The translations under genes were made by a program, and so were the position numbers. The notes beneath the pieces were generated by a model. The model saw only the letters and a list, made by a program, of their open reading frames with translations. It was not told the DNA's origin and did not search any database. A DNA stretch of 64,000 bases from Gonapodya prolifera JEL478 (Eukaryota > Monoblepharomycota > Monoblepharidomycetes > Monoblepharidales > Gonapodyaceae): assembly GCA_001574975.1 (NCBI GenBank), contig KQ965739.1:694966-758965 (forward strand), read 5' to 3'. Of this stretch, positions 22,203 through 34,757 are shown piece by piece. Numbering within the stretch: the first letter of the stretch is position 1; each line of letters begins with the position of its first letter.

Positions 22203-22361
22203 TTCAAATCTTGATCTGCAAGCCATAAGCCATGATTCCAGCTTTCGCAAGATTTGAACCGACGGTTGTTTAGAAATTATGAGGAGGCTGCTATGGCAGC
22301 ATGGCTCCTTCGTGCCGGGTCCGGTTGACTGAGGGCACTGCCCCGAAAGCTGGAGTCATGG
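22203..22361. ncRNA. Candidate structured RNA or MITE-like hairpin with a B-box
   Basis: Positions 22230-22247 and 22344-22361 form an 18-bp inverted repeat with a single mismatch, enclosing 96 nt. Just outside and inside the left arm, ttcaaatcttg (22203-22213) and caagatttgaa (22248-22258) form a second perfect 11-bp inverted repeat. On the minus strand the second arm reads GGTTCAAATCT, which matches 10 of 11 positions of the tRNA B-box. A normal tRNA cloverleaf does not fit: no good A-box, D-arm or anticodon arm. A tRNA-derived element, a MITE or an unrecognised RNA are the options. Confidence 0.3.
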
Positions 22362-22450
22362 AGCTTCTACCGTAGTGACCTGTCCACGTCCGAAAGTCAT
22401 AAGTAAGTTAGTTGGTTGTATGCCGGAAACAGGTGAACCGTTCAAACTTT

Positions 22451-22467
22451 CCCCCCCCCCNCCCCCC
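22451..22467. repeat. Poly-C run with one undetermined base
   Basis: Ten C, an N at 22461, then six more C, leading into a CA/CCA-rich tract. The N is an assembly uncertainty in a homopolymer; its length should not be trusted. Confidence 0.9.
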
Positions 22468-23416
22468 ACCCCCCACACACACACCTGCCCACCAAGCCAA
22501 GGCTCAACTGTTTCTGGCTGTAACTTCGGGCTTGCGAGTTGAGCCGCATGGTCTCCAACAAAGCGAAAATCCGGGCGTGAATGCTAGCGGTTGCGGACGG
22601 AGATAAACCCATGAGGCGCATGGCGACGGTCTTCCAGTGTAACGCCGGGCCCGAGAACAAGACTTCGACTTGAACTTTGACGTTGGGAGGGTGTAAACAC
22701 ACTGGGAGAGATTGAGGTGGAAGTCTCTTTGCATGGATATTGGCCACGTCACACGACGACCAATGAGTATGTGACATCGGACGGTTTCTGGGTGGCGAAG
22801 GACGTTCAATTGCTTTGCGGGAAAGAGGCGACAAGGTTCGTCGACTGCAGTGTCAAACGGGGCACATAGACTTTTCGAATAACGTGCCGTCAGGACACGA
22901 AGGGCGATTGTGTAGTTGAGATTGTAGAGGTGTGATAATATTGAAAACTTTGTGTATATGTGCTGTACTTCAATTGTCTTAGCAACGCATCATTCGACTC
23001 GAAGACCCTTGTCGTCAATGTCAATTGTCACTTAACGCAAGTCGGAGTTCAAACACGTCCCTACGAAAAACTTATATATCATACATTGTGTCTCGGACGC
23101 AAATAAATTGCCAGCGGTCAAACAATGGCACATCGCGTGGTTTGTGCGTCCACCCAAACACCTGACTGCGGCACACTCCAGCCTCTCATTCGGACGTACA
23201 CGCGGGTGCAATGGCGGACGACGACATCGACAAGTTCGTTTCTCGCATGGCTGACATGGGATGCATTCTGTGCTCCGTTCGCTGCTGCGTACTCACCCAT
23301 TCCCCACTCAAACCCGTCTCTCCCACTCTCGCTGCCCAATCCGCACTCTTCCGCCGCGAATTTCCATCTCCCGCGTCCGAATCTCTCTGCCCGCGCTCGT
23401 TTTCCCCCTCTTCAGC

Positions 23417-24436
23417 ATGGACTTCTCCCTCCCCGCGCAGTCCTCATCCTCCTCCTCCTCCTCGCCCGTCCCCACCCTCGACGGGTCCATGCTGCAGTCC
23501 GTCCCGATGATGCTCAACACGCCCTCCTCTATGCCATCAGCCCCGGGCGGTGGATTCAACCTCATGTTCGACGGAAACACGAAAATCTTCTACCAGCAGC
23601 TACCCGATCAGACGGCCTACAAGGACTGGGGCTGTCTGTACCCTATCTACTTTGATCTCACCCGGTCCGGATCAAAGGGCCGCAGACTCGCATACGCCCG
23701 CGTCGCAGAGTCAAAGACATACCCGTCCTGGCCGCCCACCACTCCTTCCTCCACCGACGCCGACGCCGACGCCGACGCAACCGCCACCCCACCCGCCGCC
23801 TCTCTCCCAGCCTCGAAAAAATCCCGCGGTGGCCGAGGTGGCGCTCGCCCCGCCCGCGGGGTCTCCAACCGCCCACCACCGCCACCCCCGCCCCCAACCT
23901 ACCCAGCGGTCGACACCATGACGCTCACGCAGGCCTGCAACATTCTTGGCCTGCCCTCCGTCATGGAGAAGAAGCGGCACCCGCAGGACCCGTTCCGGTG
24001 GGGCCGGGTTCGCGTGCGGTGGCGCGTCCCCTCTGCACTCCCCAGGTCCAACATCGAGCTCGCCGACCCGGACGCGCCCAAACAGTGGACGTACCTCAAC
24101 CCCTCCATCACGACAAAGCGGGCCCTGCTCGCTGCCATCGCCGGCGTGCTTCCCGACGCCCACTGCGCCGCGCTGGACTCCCGACGCGCGATCGCAACGA
24201 GGATGAGGCAGGCTGGACATGTCCAAATGGCACAGATGGTCATGCATGGGATGGAGGATGCTGGTGCGGCGTCCGATGCGGCTGGGTCTGCGGCAGCATT
24301 GGGTTCAGGATCGGCTGGTGCGAGTGCCAGTGGTGGACCCGCCTCGACCTCCACTCGAGTTCAAGGATCGGACGCCCAGACTGGCTCTGGCGGCGGCGGC
24401 GGCGGTGGGGGAAAGAAGAAAAAGGGCAAGAAGTGA
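23417..24436 (+). CDS. SEC65: Signal recognition particle subunit SRP19 / Sec65
   Basis: Binds SRP RNA helices 6 and 8 and lets SRP54 assemble. Single exon, 339 residues from the Met at 23417; a longer in-frame start at 23261 exists but encodes only an unusual Arg/Pro leader. The SRP19 fold is visible in two halves: CLYPIYFDLTRSGSKGRRLAYARVAESKTYPSW, then MTLTQACNILGLPSVMEKKRHPQD and WGRVRVRWRV. About 65 low-complexity residues (Asp-Ala repeats, an RGG-like stretch and poly-Pro) separate the halves, exactly where other family members have only a few residues. After GVLPDAHCAAL a Gly/Ala-rich region ends in a lysine-rich tail (GGGKKKKGKK), as in human SRP19. Confidence 0.88.
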   Translation: MDFSLPAQSSSSSSSSPVPTLDGSMLQSVPMMLNTPSSMPSAPGGGFNLMFDGNTKIFYQQLPDQTAYKDWGCLYPIYFDLTRSGSKGRRLAYARVAESKTYPSWPPTTPSSTDADADADATATPPAASLPASKKSRGGRGGARPARGVSNRPPPPPPPPTYPAVDTMTLTQACNILGLPSVMEKKRHPQDPFRWGRVRVRWRVPSALPRSNIELADPDAPKQWTYLNPSITTKRALLAAIAGVLPDAHCAALDSRRAIATRMRQAGHVQMAQMVMHGMEDAGAASDAAGSAAALGSGSAGASASGGPASTSTRVQGSDAQTGSGGGGGGGGKKKKGKK

Positions 24437-24786
24437 TTGGTGTCTCGTAACTGGCTTTTGTACAGGGGTGGGGTTCACACGGTCCGTTCGATGGAGGACA
24501 AGTGGACTGGACAAAAGTAGCGTGGTACGAAACCGGTGTGACGTGTCGCATGGAGTCGGACTAGGGTCGTGCTTTGTGTCTAGTGAGATGGAGTGTAAAT
24601 CCATTTTGATGAACAAGCACCATGTTCACACAGGCCTCGTGCACCTGCATTGATGCAATCGTCGTGATTGCCCCATCTATACAATACTCATACGCACAGC
24701 ACAGCCGATACGACCGCTCTACTTATCTAGACCCAATCGACGCATCTTCACTCCACTATACCCCACCACCCCGCCCTCGCCCACCA
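24437..24786. other. Convergent intergenic region
   Basis: Lies between the 3' ends of the SRP19 and sirtuin genes. I see only 3'-UTR-like sequence and no further gene. Confidence 0.6.
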
Positions 24787-26477
24787 CTACCGCGACACAC
24801 GCTCCACAACCTCCCCTAACACGCCTCCCACACCACGTTCCCACTTCCTGACCCCACTCAACGCATCCGCCCGCGTCGGGCCCACGTTGACGATCGCGAC
24901 GGGTTTCCCCGCCTCCACGGCGGCCCGGACCAGGCGCAACGCGGAAAGGACGGCGAGGGATGTGCCGAGGACGAGAAGGCGCGAGCAGTGGGCGATGGAG
25001 TGGAAGGAGAGGTCGCGTGTGGGACGGGGGAGGTTTTCGCTGAGTGTGGTGGTGGGAGGGTGCATTTGGGAGGAAATGCGGGAAAGGGTGAGGGGCAGAG
25101 AGGGAGAGAGTAAGGGTAGGGTAATGAAGATGAAGGTGAAGACGATGCCAAGTTACGACGACTTTTCCCACTACGCCAAAAAACTCGCCCCGCGAGAGAA
25201 TTCGGTTTCGGAGGACGCCTCAGTCAGTGCTTCACACTTGGGCCTCAATACACGCTCCCGTTCCGCAGAGAATTCGCCTGGGGCAGACGCCTGGCTCCGC
25301 TCGTGTCCTCTGTCCGTGCTTCGCACTAAGGCCTGAGGCTGCAACCCCCCTTCAATCACCTCATGCAACACGCACCCGAAAAACACCACGCCGGGCTTCA
25401 TCACACCACCGCACTCGGTACACGCGGGGTACTTCCACGAGGAAAAGTCCACGACGATGTCGGCGTCGCCGTCTGGGTTCATCGCGGGCGCCTTCAAGGG
25501 GCTCAGCACAGGCGCCGTCAAGGGTACAGCACCGAAGACGTCCTTGCCGTCGTTGGCAGGCATGGGTGTGCGTCCGGCGAGGAATCCTCTGCCACTGCCA
25601 ATGCTTCCACTTCCACTTTCACTCCCGGTCCCGGCACCGGCACCACCCGCCCCTCGCTCAGCGCCCATGATGGCTTCTTGCGCGCCGTCGAGGAGGTTGG
25701 GCGCCGTCTGGGTGGCAGGTGGCCAGTTCGGGTTAAGTCTCTCGAGCTCCGTTTGAAATTCCTTCCTGCCGACTTGGTGGCCGCACGAGACGCAGTGCAC
25801 GTCGCGCAGGCTACCGTGCAGCTCCAGCACTGCGGAGTCGGCCACGCCGGCCTTCTGCTGCAGCCCGTCCACGTTCTGAGTCACGAAGCTCGGCACGGCG
25901 ACGTGTCCGGCCTTTTCCCCACCCTCGTGCGGGCCCGTGACGTCCACCCCCCGCAGCAAGAGCCCGGCCTCAAACAGCCGCGCGAGGTGGGCGTGGGCGG
26001 CGTTAGGGGACGCCCGCTCGACGCGGTTGAAACCGTAGTAGGACCGCGCCCAATACCGCTGCCGCGCCGTGTGGGAGGATACAAAAGATTGGTACATGAT
26101 TGGCTTGTACGTCGCGTTGCGCACGTAGATTCCATTGGGGCCGCGATAGTCCTGTTGGGTGAAGATCGATCGGGCGCCGAATTTGGTGGCGATCGCGGTG
26201 AATGGCGGTACCCGATGGGACGGAAAAGAAGACAGCTCACGGGAATGCCGCTGTCGGTCGATAATCCCGCCCCGCAGAGCACGACGGTGCCGCCACGGCC
26301 TTGCTCCATCCACTCCGCCAGCTGCGTGGCCTCATCTGGCGAGGCGCCCTGGATCGCAATCGTAGAAAAACATTGCTGGGGTGAAACGAGAGATGGACGG
26401 AACTTGTCTATGCGGCGTTTGGCGGCGCGCAACGTCAGTGATGTGGACAGTGGACTCATGTACAAATCACAAATCAC
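24787..26477 (-). CDS. SIRT4-class (class II) sirtuin, probably mitochondrial
   Basis: NAD-dependent lysine deacylase or ADP-ribosyltransferase family. Exons 26477-26241, 26151-25376 and 25039-24787 give up to 421 residues; the alternative Met at 26459 begins an Arg-rich, acid-poor leader typical of mitochondrial import. Motifs in order: VVLCGAGLSTDSGIPDYRGP (splice-restored), SFVTQNVDGLQQKAG with ELHGS, zinc Cys pairs CVSCG and CTECGG, LNPNW (a SIRT4-class marker), KPGVVFFGENL (splice-restored), and LVLGTSLAV with VNVGPTRAD. About 90 low-complexity residues lie between the two zinc Cys pairs. The second intron is 336 nt, several times longer than usual here, and contains the repeat listed at 25181-25336. 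Confidence 0.88.
25181..25336 (-). repeat. Copies of a hairpin-rich intron repeat (family shared with 47240-47705)
   Basis: Read on the minus strand, which is sense for the sirtuin intron, two successive units begin with a GGCC(T/C)(T/A)AG(T)G(C/T)GAAGCAC-like core, then GAGGACACGAGC or GAGGCGTCC, then CGAATTCTCTGCGG or CGAATTCTCTCGCGG. The same words in the same order occur in the first long intron of the UBE2S gene (GAGGACACGAGC is identical). Cores such as AGTGCGAAGCAC are self-complementary. No terminal repeats or coding capacity are seen. Confidence 0.7.
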
Positions 26478-26541
26478 AAGAAGACCTTCAAGATTAATTT
26501 TGACACCCGATGTAAAAATGCTATTTACAGTGGAGCAATCG

Positions 26542-29248
26542 TCATTGATTCACTTTTTCTTTTTGTTTCCCACCGGCTGAGCCGTTCCTTCGGGCGCCTC
26601 CATCCTGAACCTTTTCGATAAGCAAGTCTTCAAGCTCCTCCACGCGCCCATTGAGAGCCTCCTTTTGCCGCTCAAGCTCGGCGACTTGAGCTTCCAATTC
26701 ATCAATGTAGCGAACCCTTCGCAGATCCAATACGAGTCGTTAATATCGAGTTGCGTATCCATCTAATCATCATCTCAAGAAACGCACCTCCTCTCCCGAC
26801 TTCGCCGAGCCGCAGCTCGATTGCGCTCCCTCCTTCTCTCGACTCTCTTCTCCTGCAACTCCTGGGGGGTTGAAGCCGTAATTCGGCTGCGCTTGATCTG
26901 ACTTCCCATGGCTATGGTTTCCTCATCTTTCACATAGCTCCGCCTTTTGCGCCGGGGCTTTTCGTCAGCATCCTTGCCATCTTTGCTGACAATTCTTGCT
27001 CCTTTGATTTCTGACACTTCGATCTCTGACACTTCCGGGGACTTGATCTTGGATTTTCGCGTTGCTCTCTTATTAGTCCACTCGTAGAGAGAATCGTCCT
27101 CGCTTGAAGAGAATTCCAAAGTTAAGCTAACTTCCGAGGCTCCAGTATCCGAGTCTTGGTCCGAAACATTGTTGGGAGAAGATCGCTTTGCAGAGGGCGG
27201 TGTTTGAACAGGGACAGGAGGAGTCGGGCACTCGGGTAGCACATCTTTGGCGACACCAAAAGTGACCTTGCGATTCCTTGAGCGAGCCTTCAACGTGGGC
27301 TCCGTTGTGCCAATCGGCTCTGCAGTATTGTTCTCCGTCAACAGATCAACGTCGATGATTTCGGCAGCACGAGGAACCTCTGGCTCATTTGCTACACTAT
27401 CAGTCCCCAACGCAGGCGTGTGTGAGTCAACAGGTGATTTAGTGGATGCTTTCGGAGATTGGGCATTGTCACTCGTTCCCATAGACTCATCACAAGCGCC
27501 CGTAGCGTCTTCACCCGATGAGGCTTGGGATAGAGAGTCAAGCACGTCAATCTTACTCCCTTCCTTCGAAATGGCCTCGCACGTCGATGAGCAAGGACTC
27601 GTCGCCCATTGCGGTTGTGAATGAATACTCTCTAGAGAAGGAAATCGTTGTCTCGTTTCTTTGCCGGGAGAAGATCTTTCCGGCGGAGCTGCTCCTCCGA
27701 AAAATTGCACCTCTTTTGGAGGGATGGACGATATCGACACGGCAGAAGGAAGCGCCACGTCGTCTCGCTGCGACGCCGTACCGTCGTGGTGAGGCGTCAT
27801 CTGTTGCTGGAACGAAAGGAGCTGCGAGTCCGAAGATTCCACAAAGTACGAAGTGAACGAGAGCTGTGGTACCGGGGGAAGTTGTAACGCGCTGGATGGA
27901 GCAAGTTCTCCTGTCCTTGGTCCTCGCAACGGATCGAATACATCGACATAAGCAGGTGCGCGCTCATGTGGGGCAAGGTACGGCATAAGTCCCATTCCAC
28001 TGGGTGCAGATCCGGATAACGTCCGAAGTCCAAGTGCGTATTCAGAAAGGGGCTCAGAGGCCGTGCGGTAGCCGAGACCGAAACCGGGTAAGTAGTTTGT
28101 TGGCACTCCTCCGAGGACTCTCACTCCGTCGTCCGGGATAGGTTCTGGAAACGCCGCTGACGTGAATCGCGGTACTTCGTCTGAAAATCTCAACCAATGA
28201 CTTGATAGAGTGTGAGGATACTCTTGAATTCCTGTCTCAGCGGATTGATATCCAGAATGCGAGGGCTGTGTTGGACCAGATGACTGGTCCGGGGTAGCGT
28301 GGGTAACCGTGAAATAGTCACCCTCAGAACACGATTGAAGCCTTAATGATTGATCACGTAGAGCATCGTTGAAAACGGTACCAACCGCAGCTTCTTCCTC
28401 TTCCACAACGACTGGCCTTGTTCCTGTTGTTCTGCCATAACTAACAGAGGGGAGTTTCAAATTGTTTGAGGACGCAGAACCAAGTTCAAGCAGTCCTCCG
28501 ATGGCGCTCTGTTCGTGTGGAGATCTAACAGACTCAACTCGCTTGTATAAGTCTACAGGAAAGGAAGGCGGAACTCTGCAGGAGAAGGAACCAGGTACCG
28601 AGAGTGCCACAGGAGGGAAAGAGTAACTTTTGAACAAAGGTACGTTTGGCGAAATCCACAAACAGTGGAACCAATTCGCTCACTCGCTCAATGCCTCTTG
28701 TGGACGCCCGTAACTCAAAATTCCCACACGAGAATTTTCCGCGTAGTCTGTTTTCTCTGTTGGGTCGGTTAAAATAGTTGGAGTTGGAGACTGTTCCTGG
28801 GCGAACGCTGCTTCAAAAGGGTTCTTGCGAGTTCCATCTCCATCATAGTTGGACGTGTGAAGGAACTGAGAAAGGAGTGGAGTGCGTTCGGGGCTGGTTA
28901 GGATCGGTGTTGAAACATTCTCGTGTGTTCCAGTCTCGCTGAGAAAGACGGACTGGCGTCGAGTAACTATGTGCAGAGTTGTTTTGAGACAAAAAAAATA
29001 TATAGATGCGTTCGATTTGAGGACAGGATGTGGAAAAAAATGTAGGAGCTCCTTGCAAGTGAAGGGTTGACAAGTGATGCCATACCTGCATAGCCGGACG
29101 CTCCTACGTGGCTCGCTGAGAATGCTGAATGACCTGAGAGCGATAGCATGTCTCTTGGATCCGTAGCTCTTCTGTGATCTTTGTAATGCCACTTGATGGG
29201 CAAAACTCCACCACAGTAATCAAAGGTCCCACTGCACTGCACAACCAA
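26542..29248 (-). CDS. bZIP transcription factor
   Basis: Exons 29248-29086, 28966-28684, 28575-26788 and 26716-26542 (introns 119, 108, 71 nt) give about 802 residues. The last junction lies inside the bZIP domain: ERRRERNRAAARRSRERR joins to VRYIDELEAQVAELERQ, restoring the basic region (N..AA..SR signature, with Arg) and a leucine zipper of about five heptads (LEAQV, LERQK, LNGRV, LEDLL). The preceding basic segment EKPRRKRRS is a likely nuclear localisation signal. The remainder is Ser/Pro/Glu-rich and disordered, typical of activation regions. The first exon is the least certain: its ATG is only 8 bp from the ATG of the divergent fasciclin gene, and a downstream Met at 29149 could be the true start. 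Confidence 0.8.
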
Positions 29249-29256
29249 CCAAAATC

Positions 29257-30709
29257 ATGAAATTTTGGGTTCAACTCTATCCAATGCTATTTTTCTCAAG
29301 CACTCTTCTGATGGCCGTGTCCGCTCCATGGCATCAAACGAGTTCTGCCGAAAACACCGTGGCCTCAAACCACATGCTCACTTCTCTGGGGCGACTTGAA
29401 ATGGATGGAAGGTTCTCCATTCTACTAAACTTTCTACTGAATCATGCGAGGGATATCGCGCAGGAGCCGGATAGACCAGGAGGTGAGTATGCATTTATTT
29501 GACGTCATCATTACAGCACCAGAAACGGGACAGTGACAACTTGATTGTAGCAAACATCACTTTCTTTGCACCAACTGATGAGGCTTTTCGTGAGCTTAAC
29601 GAAACAATTGGACTGTCAAGGTGAACGTTGTGTGATTACAAAGTTGAAGTCCATGTTTTGAACTTGGTTCCTTTACGATCAGCGTTTCGATGATATACCA
29701 CTTGATTCCAAATCTCAACATTTCGGTGTTTGGCATTCAAAGCGGAGAAGTCCTTCCGACGGCTTTGAAATCACCTCGTTTGAAGAACATGTCACAGGTT
29801 TTGCGATGTGACAGCCGTGGCGGCCAGCACTTCGTCAACATCGCAAAAATTATTGAGAGCAATCTCGGAGTGAGCAGTGTTGCGTGTCGGCCTGATTTGC
29901 AGTCCTTGAAATCATTCTCTCGCAAGACTGCCAATGGCATGATACACGTTATCAATCGAGTTTTGGTACATCCTCCAGACCTCTTTGAGCTGAGCTTTGT
30001 ACTTCCATCTGAGCTCTCTGTGTTCACCTCTGCGGTTCAGAGGGTTGGTCTTGATTGTATCATAAAATCCGGGGAGGCTGTGACAGTGTTTGCCCCCACG
30101 AACGGTACTTTCCACGCGCTCTCACTTCGAGATTTATTGTGTCTGTTTTCCCCACTTGGAAGGAGCACGCTCAAGTGAGTGTTCATGCTAGTATGAAATC
30201 GGTCGTGACCATGGAAGCTGCACCCTCTGTCCCCAGGAAAATTCTCTCGTATCACATCTCACTGGATCTTCTATGTTCGTGCTAGTTTTCTTTCTTTTGG
30301 GGAAAGCGTAACTTCTCTTGATAGATACCACGGCACTCCACGATAAAAGAATCACACACTTTCCAGCCTTCTAACCGGTCCGAAGGGAAATGCCACACTG
30401 ATCGCACGAGCAATAAAAAGATCTGGGTGGATTTCGTACCTCGGCAAGGCTACTCAAAAAGTTTTCAATACGGTGGGCATCAGAAAAACGGAGGTTGCCA
30501 ACATAAAGTAGGTCCAAAGAAAAAACATGTTATTTTCTTCTCTCGTCTAATTTTCGTGCAGCTGGCGTGTCGTCATCAATGATAAGGTTGAGGTTTGGTT
30601 CGCCGACACCACCGCGGAGAACGGCGTTGCGCATCTTACAAACCGACTGCCTGTGCCCCCTGGACTGAACATCACCCAGGAAGCAGAAAAGCTTGCGTTC
30701 AGGCGCTAG
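29257..30709 (+). CDS. Secreted fasciclin (FAS1)-domain protein
   Basis: FAS1 domains mediate adhesion at cell surfaces or matrices. Exons 29257-29482, 29551-29620, 29683-30174, 30237-30278, 30367-30507 and 30562-30709 give about 372 residues. A signal peptide (MLFFSSTLLMAVSA) is followed by FAS1 domain 1 (NITFFAPTDEAFRELNETIG, YHLIPNLNIS, ANGMIHVINRVL) and domain 2 (GEAVTVFAPTNGTFHAL, KILSYHI, ENGVAHLTNRLPVP). No GPI-type hydrophobic tail is evident. The segment 29870-29902 has splice-like ends but only 33 nt in frame, and I treat it as exon. It shares a very short divergent start region with the bZIP gene. Confidence 0.8.
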
Positions 30710-30862
30710 TTTGCATCCACCACTACATATGTTTGATAAATCGAAAACATTTCCCTACTTCCTCACACATGTGTTTCCAAAGGCATCTTGAACCAGACAC
30801 ATTCATTACTGTAGCTGTTCTTGCAGACTTCATCACAATATAGGATCTCGACCGATTACTAC

Positions 30863-33325
<2,463 letters not shown>

Positions 33326-33575
33326 GCGATTTGTACAAAGAGCGTTTGTTTTCGAGAGTGTACGCGAGGGGAGTAAAACGGGTGTTCGTGGGAAAATTCC
33401 GGTGGGAAAAGTCCGATTGAAGATGTCCCTGTGGACGGCGCGTACTCCAGCGTTGCGTAGCAGCCGAATCGTTGCAGCTGAGCGTTGGTAACAATTGTGG
33501 TGAAGAATTGATTACCCGGCCGGCGAAATAGACATTGTGACCAAAGTCCATCCTTGACGACCATAACGACCCAAA

Positions 33576-34337
33576 ATGAACATTTCAGCAGCAAAGCTGC
33601 CACGCCTTCTGGTGCATCGATGCGTTTCCGAGGCCTCTCGCGCCCCCGCAACCCGGTCCTGCCCTCGCCTCTTCACCTCCTCGCGAAACGAACGACTTCC
33701 CTCCTCGATAGAATCGTTGCAGAGACCACCTCCGTTTCCTGAAGAACCTCCACTTCCCCCTCTCGCGCCATCAGGGGCGACATCCCGCCCAACAATCATC
33801 TTGCCAAATCCCATTTCTGCGAATCTATCAGAAGGTAGAAATGTCTGGTCATTCCATCCTTGGATGATGTGATACTAATGATGCATCGATCGCCGTCCCA
33901 AATTGCATGGTACAAGTCCTCTCGAATCCTTCACAACGCGCCAAGTTTGCCGCAAACTTCAAAATCAACCTGATTCAGCTCCTGCTCACCATGACTGTTT
34001 CATCTGTCGCGTTGAGCCTAAAATGGATTCGAATGGATCTGAGGGACGTGAAAACGAAGGGGGAAGTGCGAGTAGCTGTGTTGGAGGAAGAACTTCAAGG
34101 GATCGAACTGGAAATCGCCCAGTTGCGCCAGACTTCGTCTTTGACACCGGACAGCCGTCACCCACACAGTAGTAGCTTGACACCGTCTAAAATAGAGGAC
34201 AATTCCGGAACCGGCTTGAATACAACAACTGTACTTGTAGATGGTGAGTTCGGCGGTTGCGCTCCACTCTTTTCACACTATTAGTCCTCACTTTCTCCAT
34301 CTCTTTAGGTGCAACTAAGAAAATTACATTGTTATAA
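33576..34337 (+). CDS. Small single-pass protein, probably mitochondrial inner membrane
   Basis: Exons 33576-33834, 33917-34243 and 34309-34337 give 204 residues. The first 80 residues are Arg/Ser/Pro-rich with few acidic residues (PRLLVHRCVSEASRAPATR), a likely import leader. Next come a basic pre-helix (NPSQRAKFAANFKIN), one hydrophobic helix (LIQLLLTMTVSSVALSL) and an acidic, helical segment that may form a coiled coil (VRVAVLEEELQGIELEIAQLR). This layout is common among respiratory-chain assembly factors, but I cannot name the family. Confidence 0.62.
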
Positions 34338-34757
34338 TCATTGTTGTATGTTCTCGTGAAAAACTCATGTCACTGCGGTCTGAAATTCCCTAATCCGATC
34401 TCCAGGGAATGAGCGACTCGGAGGATGCGAGCCCGATCGCCAAAACTGCAACGCGTGGCTCTGGAATCGCTCGACCAACGGATGCCTGGAGAGCTGGATT
34501 GGGAACCGCCATCAGCAGGTGAAGATGCAGTACAGGGTTGCCTCTTGTCAATTCAACTTCACGAACACCCAATCGTTCGCTTAAACAAATGAAATTCATG
34601 TTCAATTTGCTGGTTGCCCTATCGTTGCTCACTGGTGAACCCTTGGAACAACCCATTGGCGTGTTGCAACCCCTTCACAACTTCCCAATCATTCGCGGGT
34701 CGGGAAACGAAGATCCGTCCGAGACACATCAGTAGTGGCTGTCCCTGACACATCGAA
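34338..34757. other. Intergenic region
   Basis: Between two plus-strand genes. Short frames on both strands overlap one another and look non-coding. It probably holds the 3' UTR of the small membrane protein and the promoter of the WD40 gene. Confidence 0.45.

Larger units (their letters stand above)
21374..23416. other. Long gene-poor stretch with one structured element
   Basis: Two kilobases between the F-box/LRR gene and the SRP19 gene. Open frames are short and overlap on both strands, and none looks like a known family. It contains a hairpin element at 22230-22361 (listed separately), a poly-C run interrupted by one undetermined base at 22461, and an AT-richer portion after 22900. Promoters of both flanking genes probably lie at its ends. 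Confidence 0.5.

Noticed and set aside
22230-22361. A tRNA gene on the minus strand
   Set aside because: The B-box and a 7-bp acceptor-like stem fit, but the T-stem has a mismatch, the A-box and D-arm do not fit, and the inverted repeat extends well beyond a normal acceptor stem. Kept only as a hairpin element.
29870-29902. A 33-nt intron in the fasciclin gene
   Set aside because: The ends look like GTGAGC...GCAG, but 33 nt is too short for reliable splicing and the frame is open with acceptable residues.
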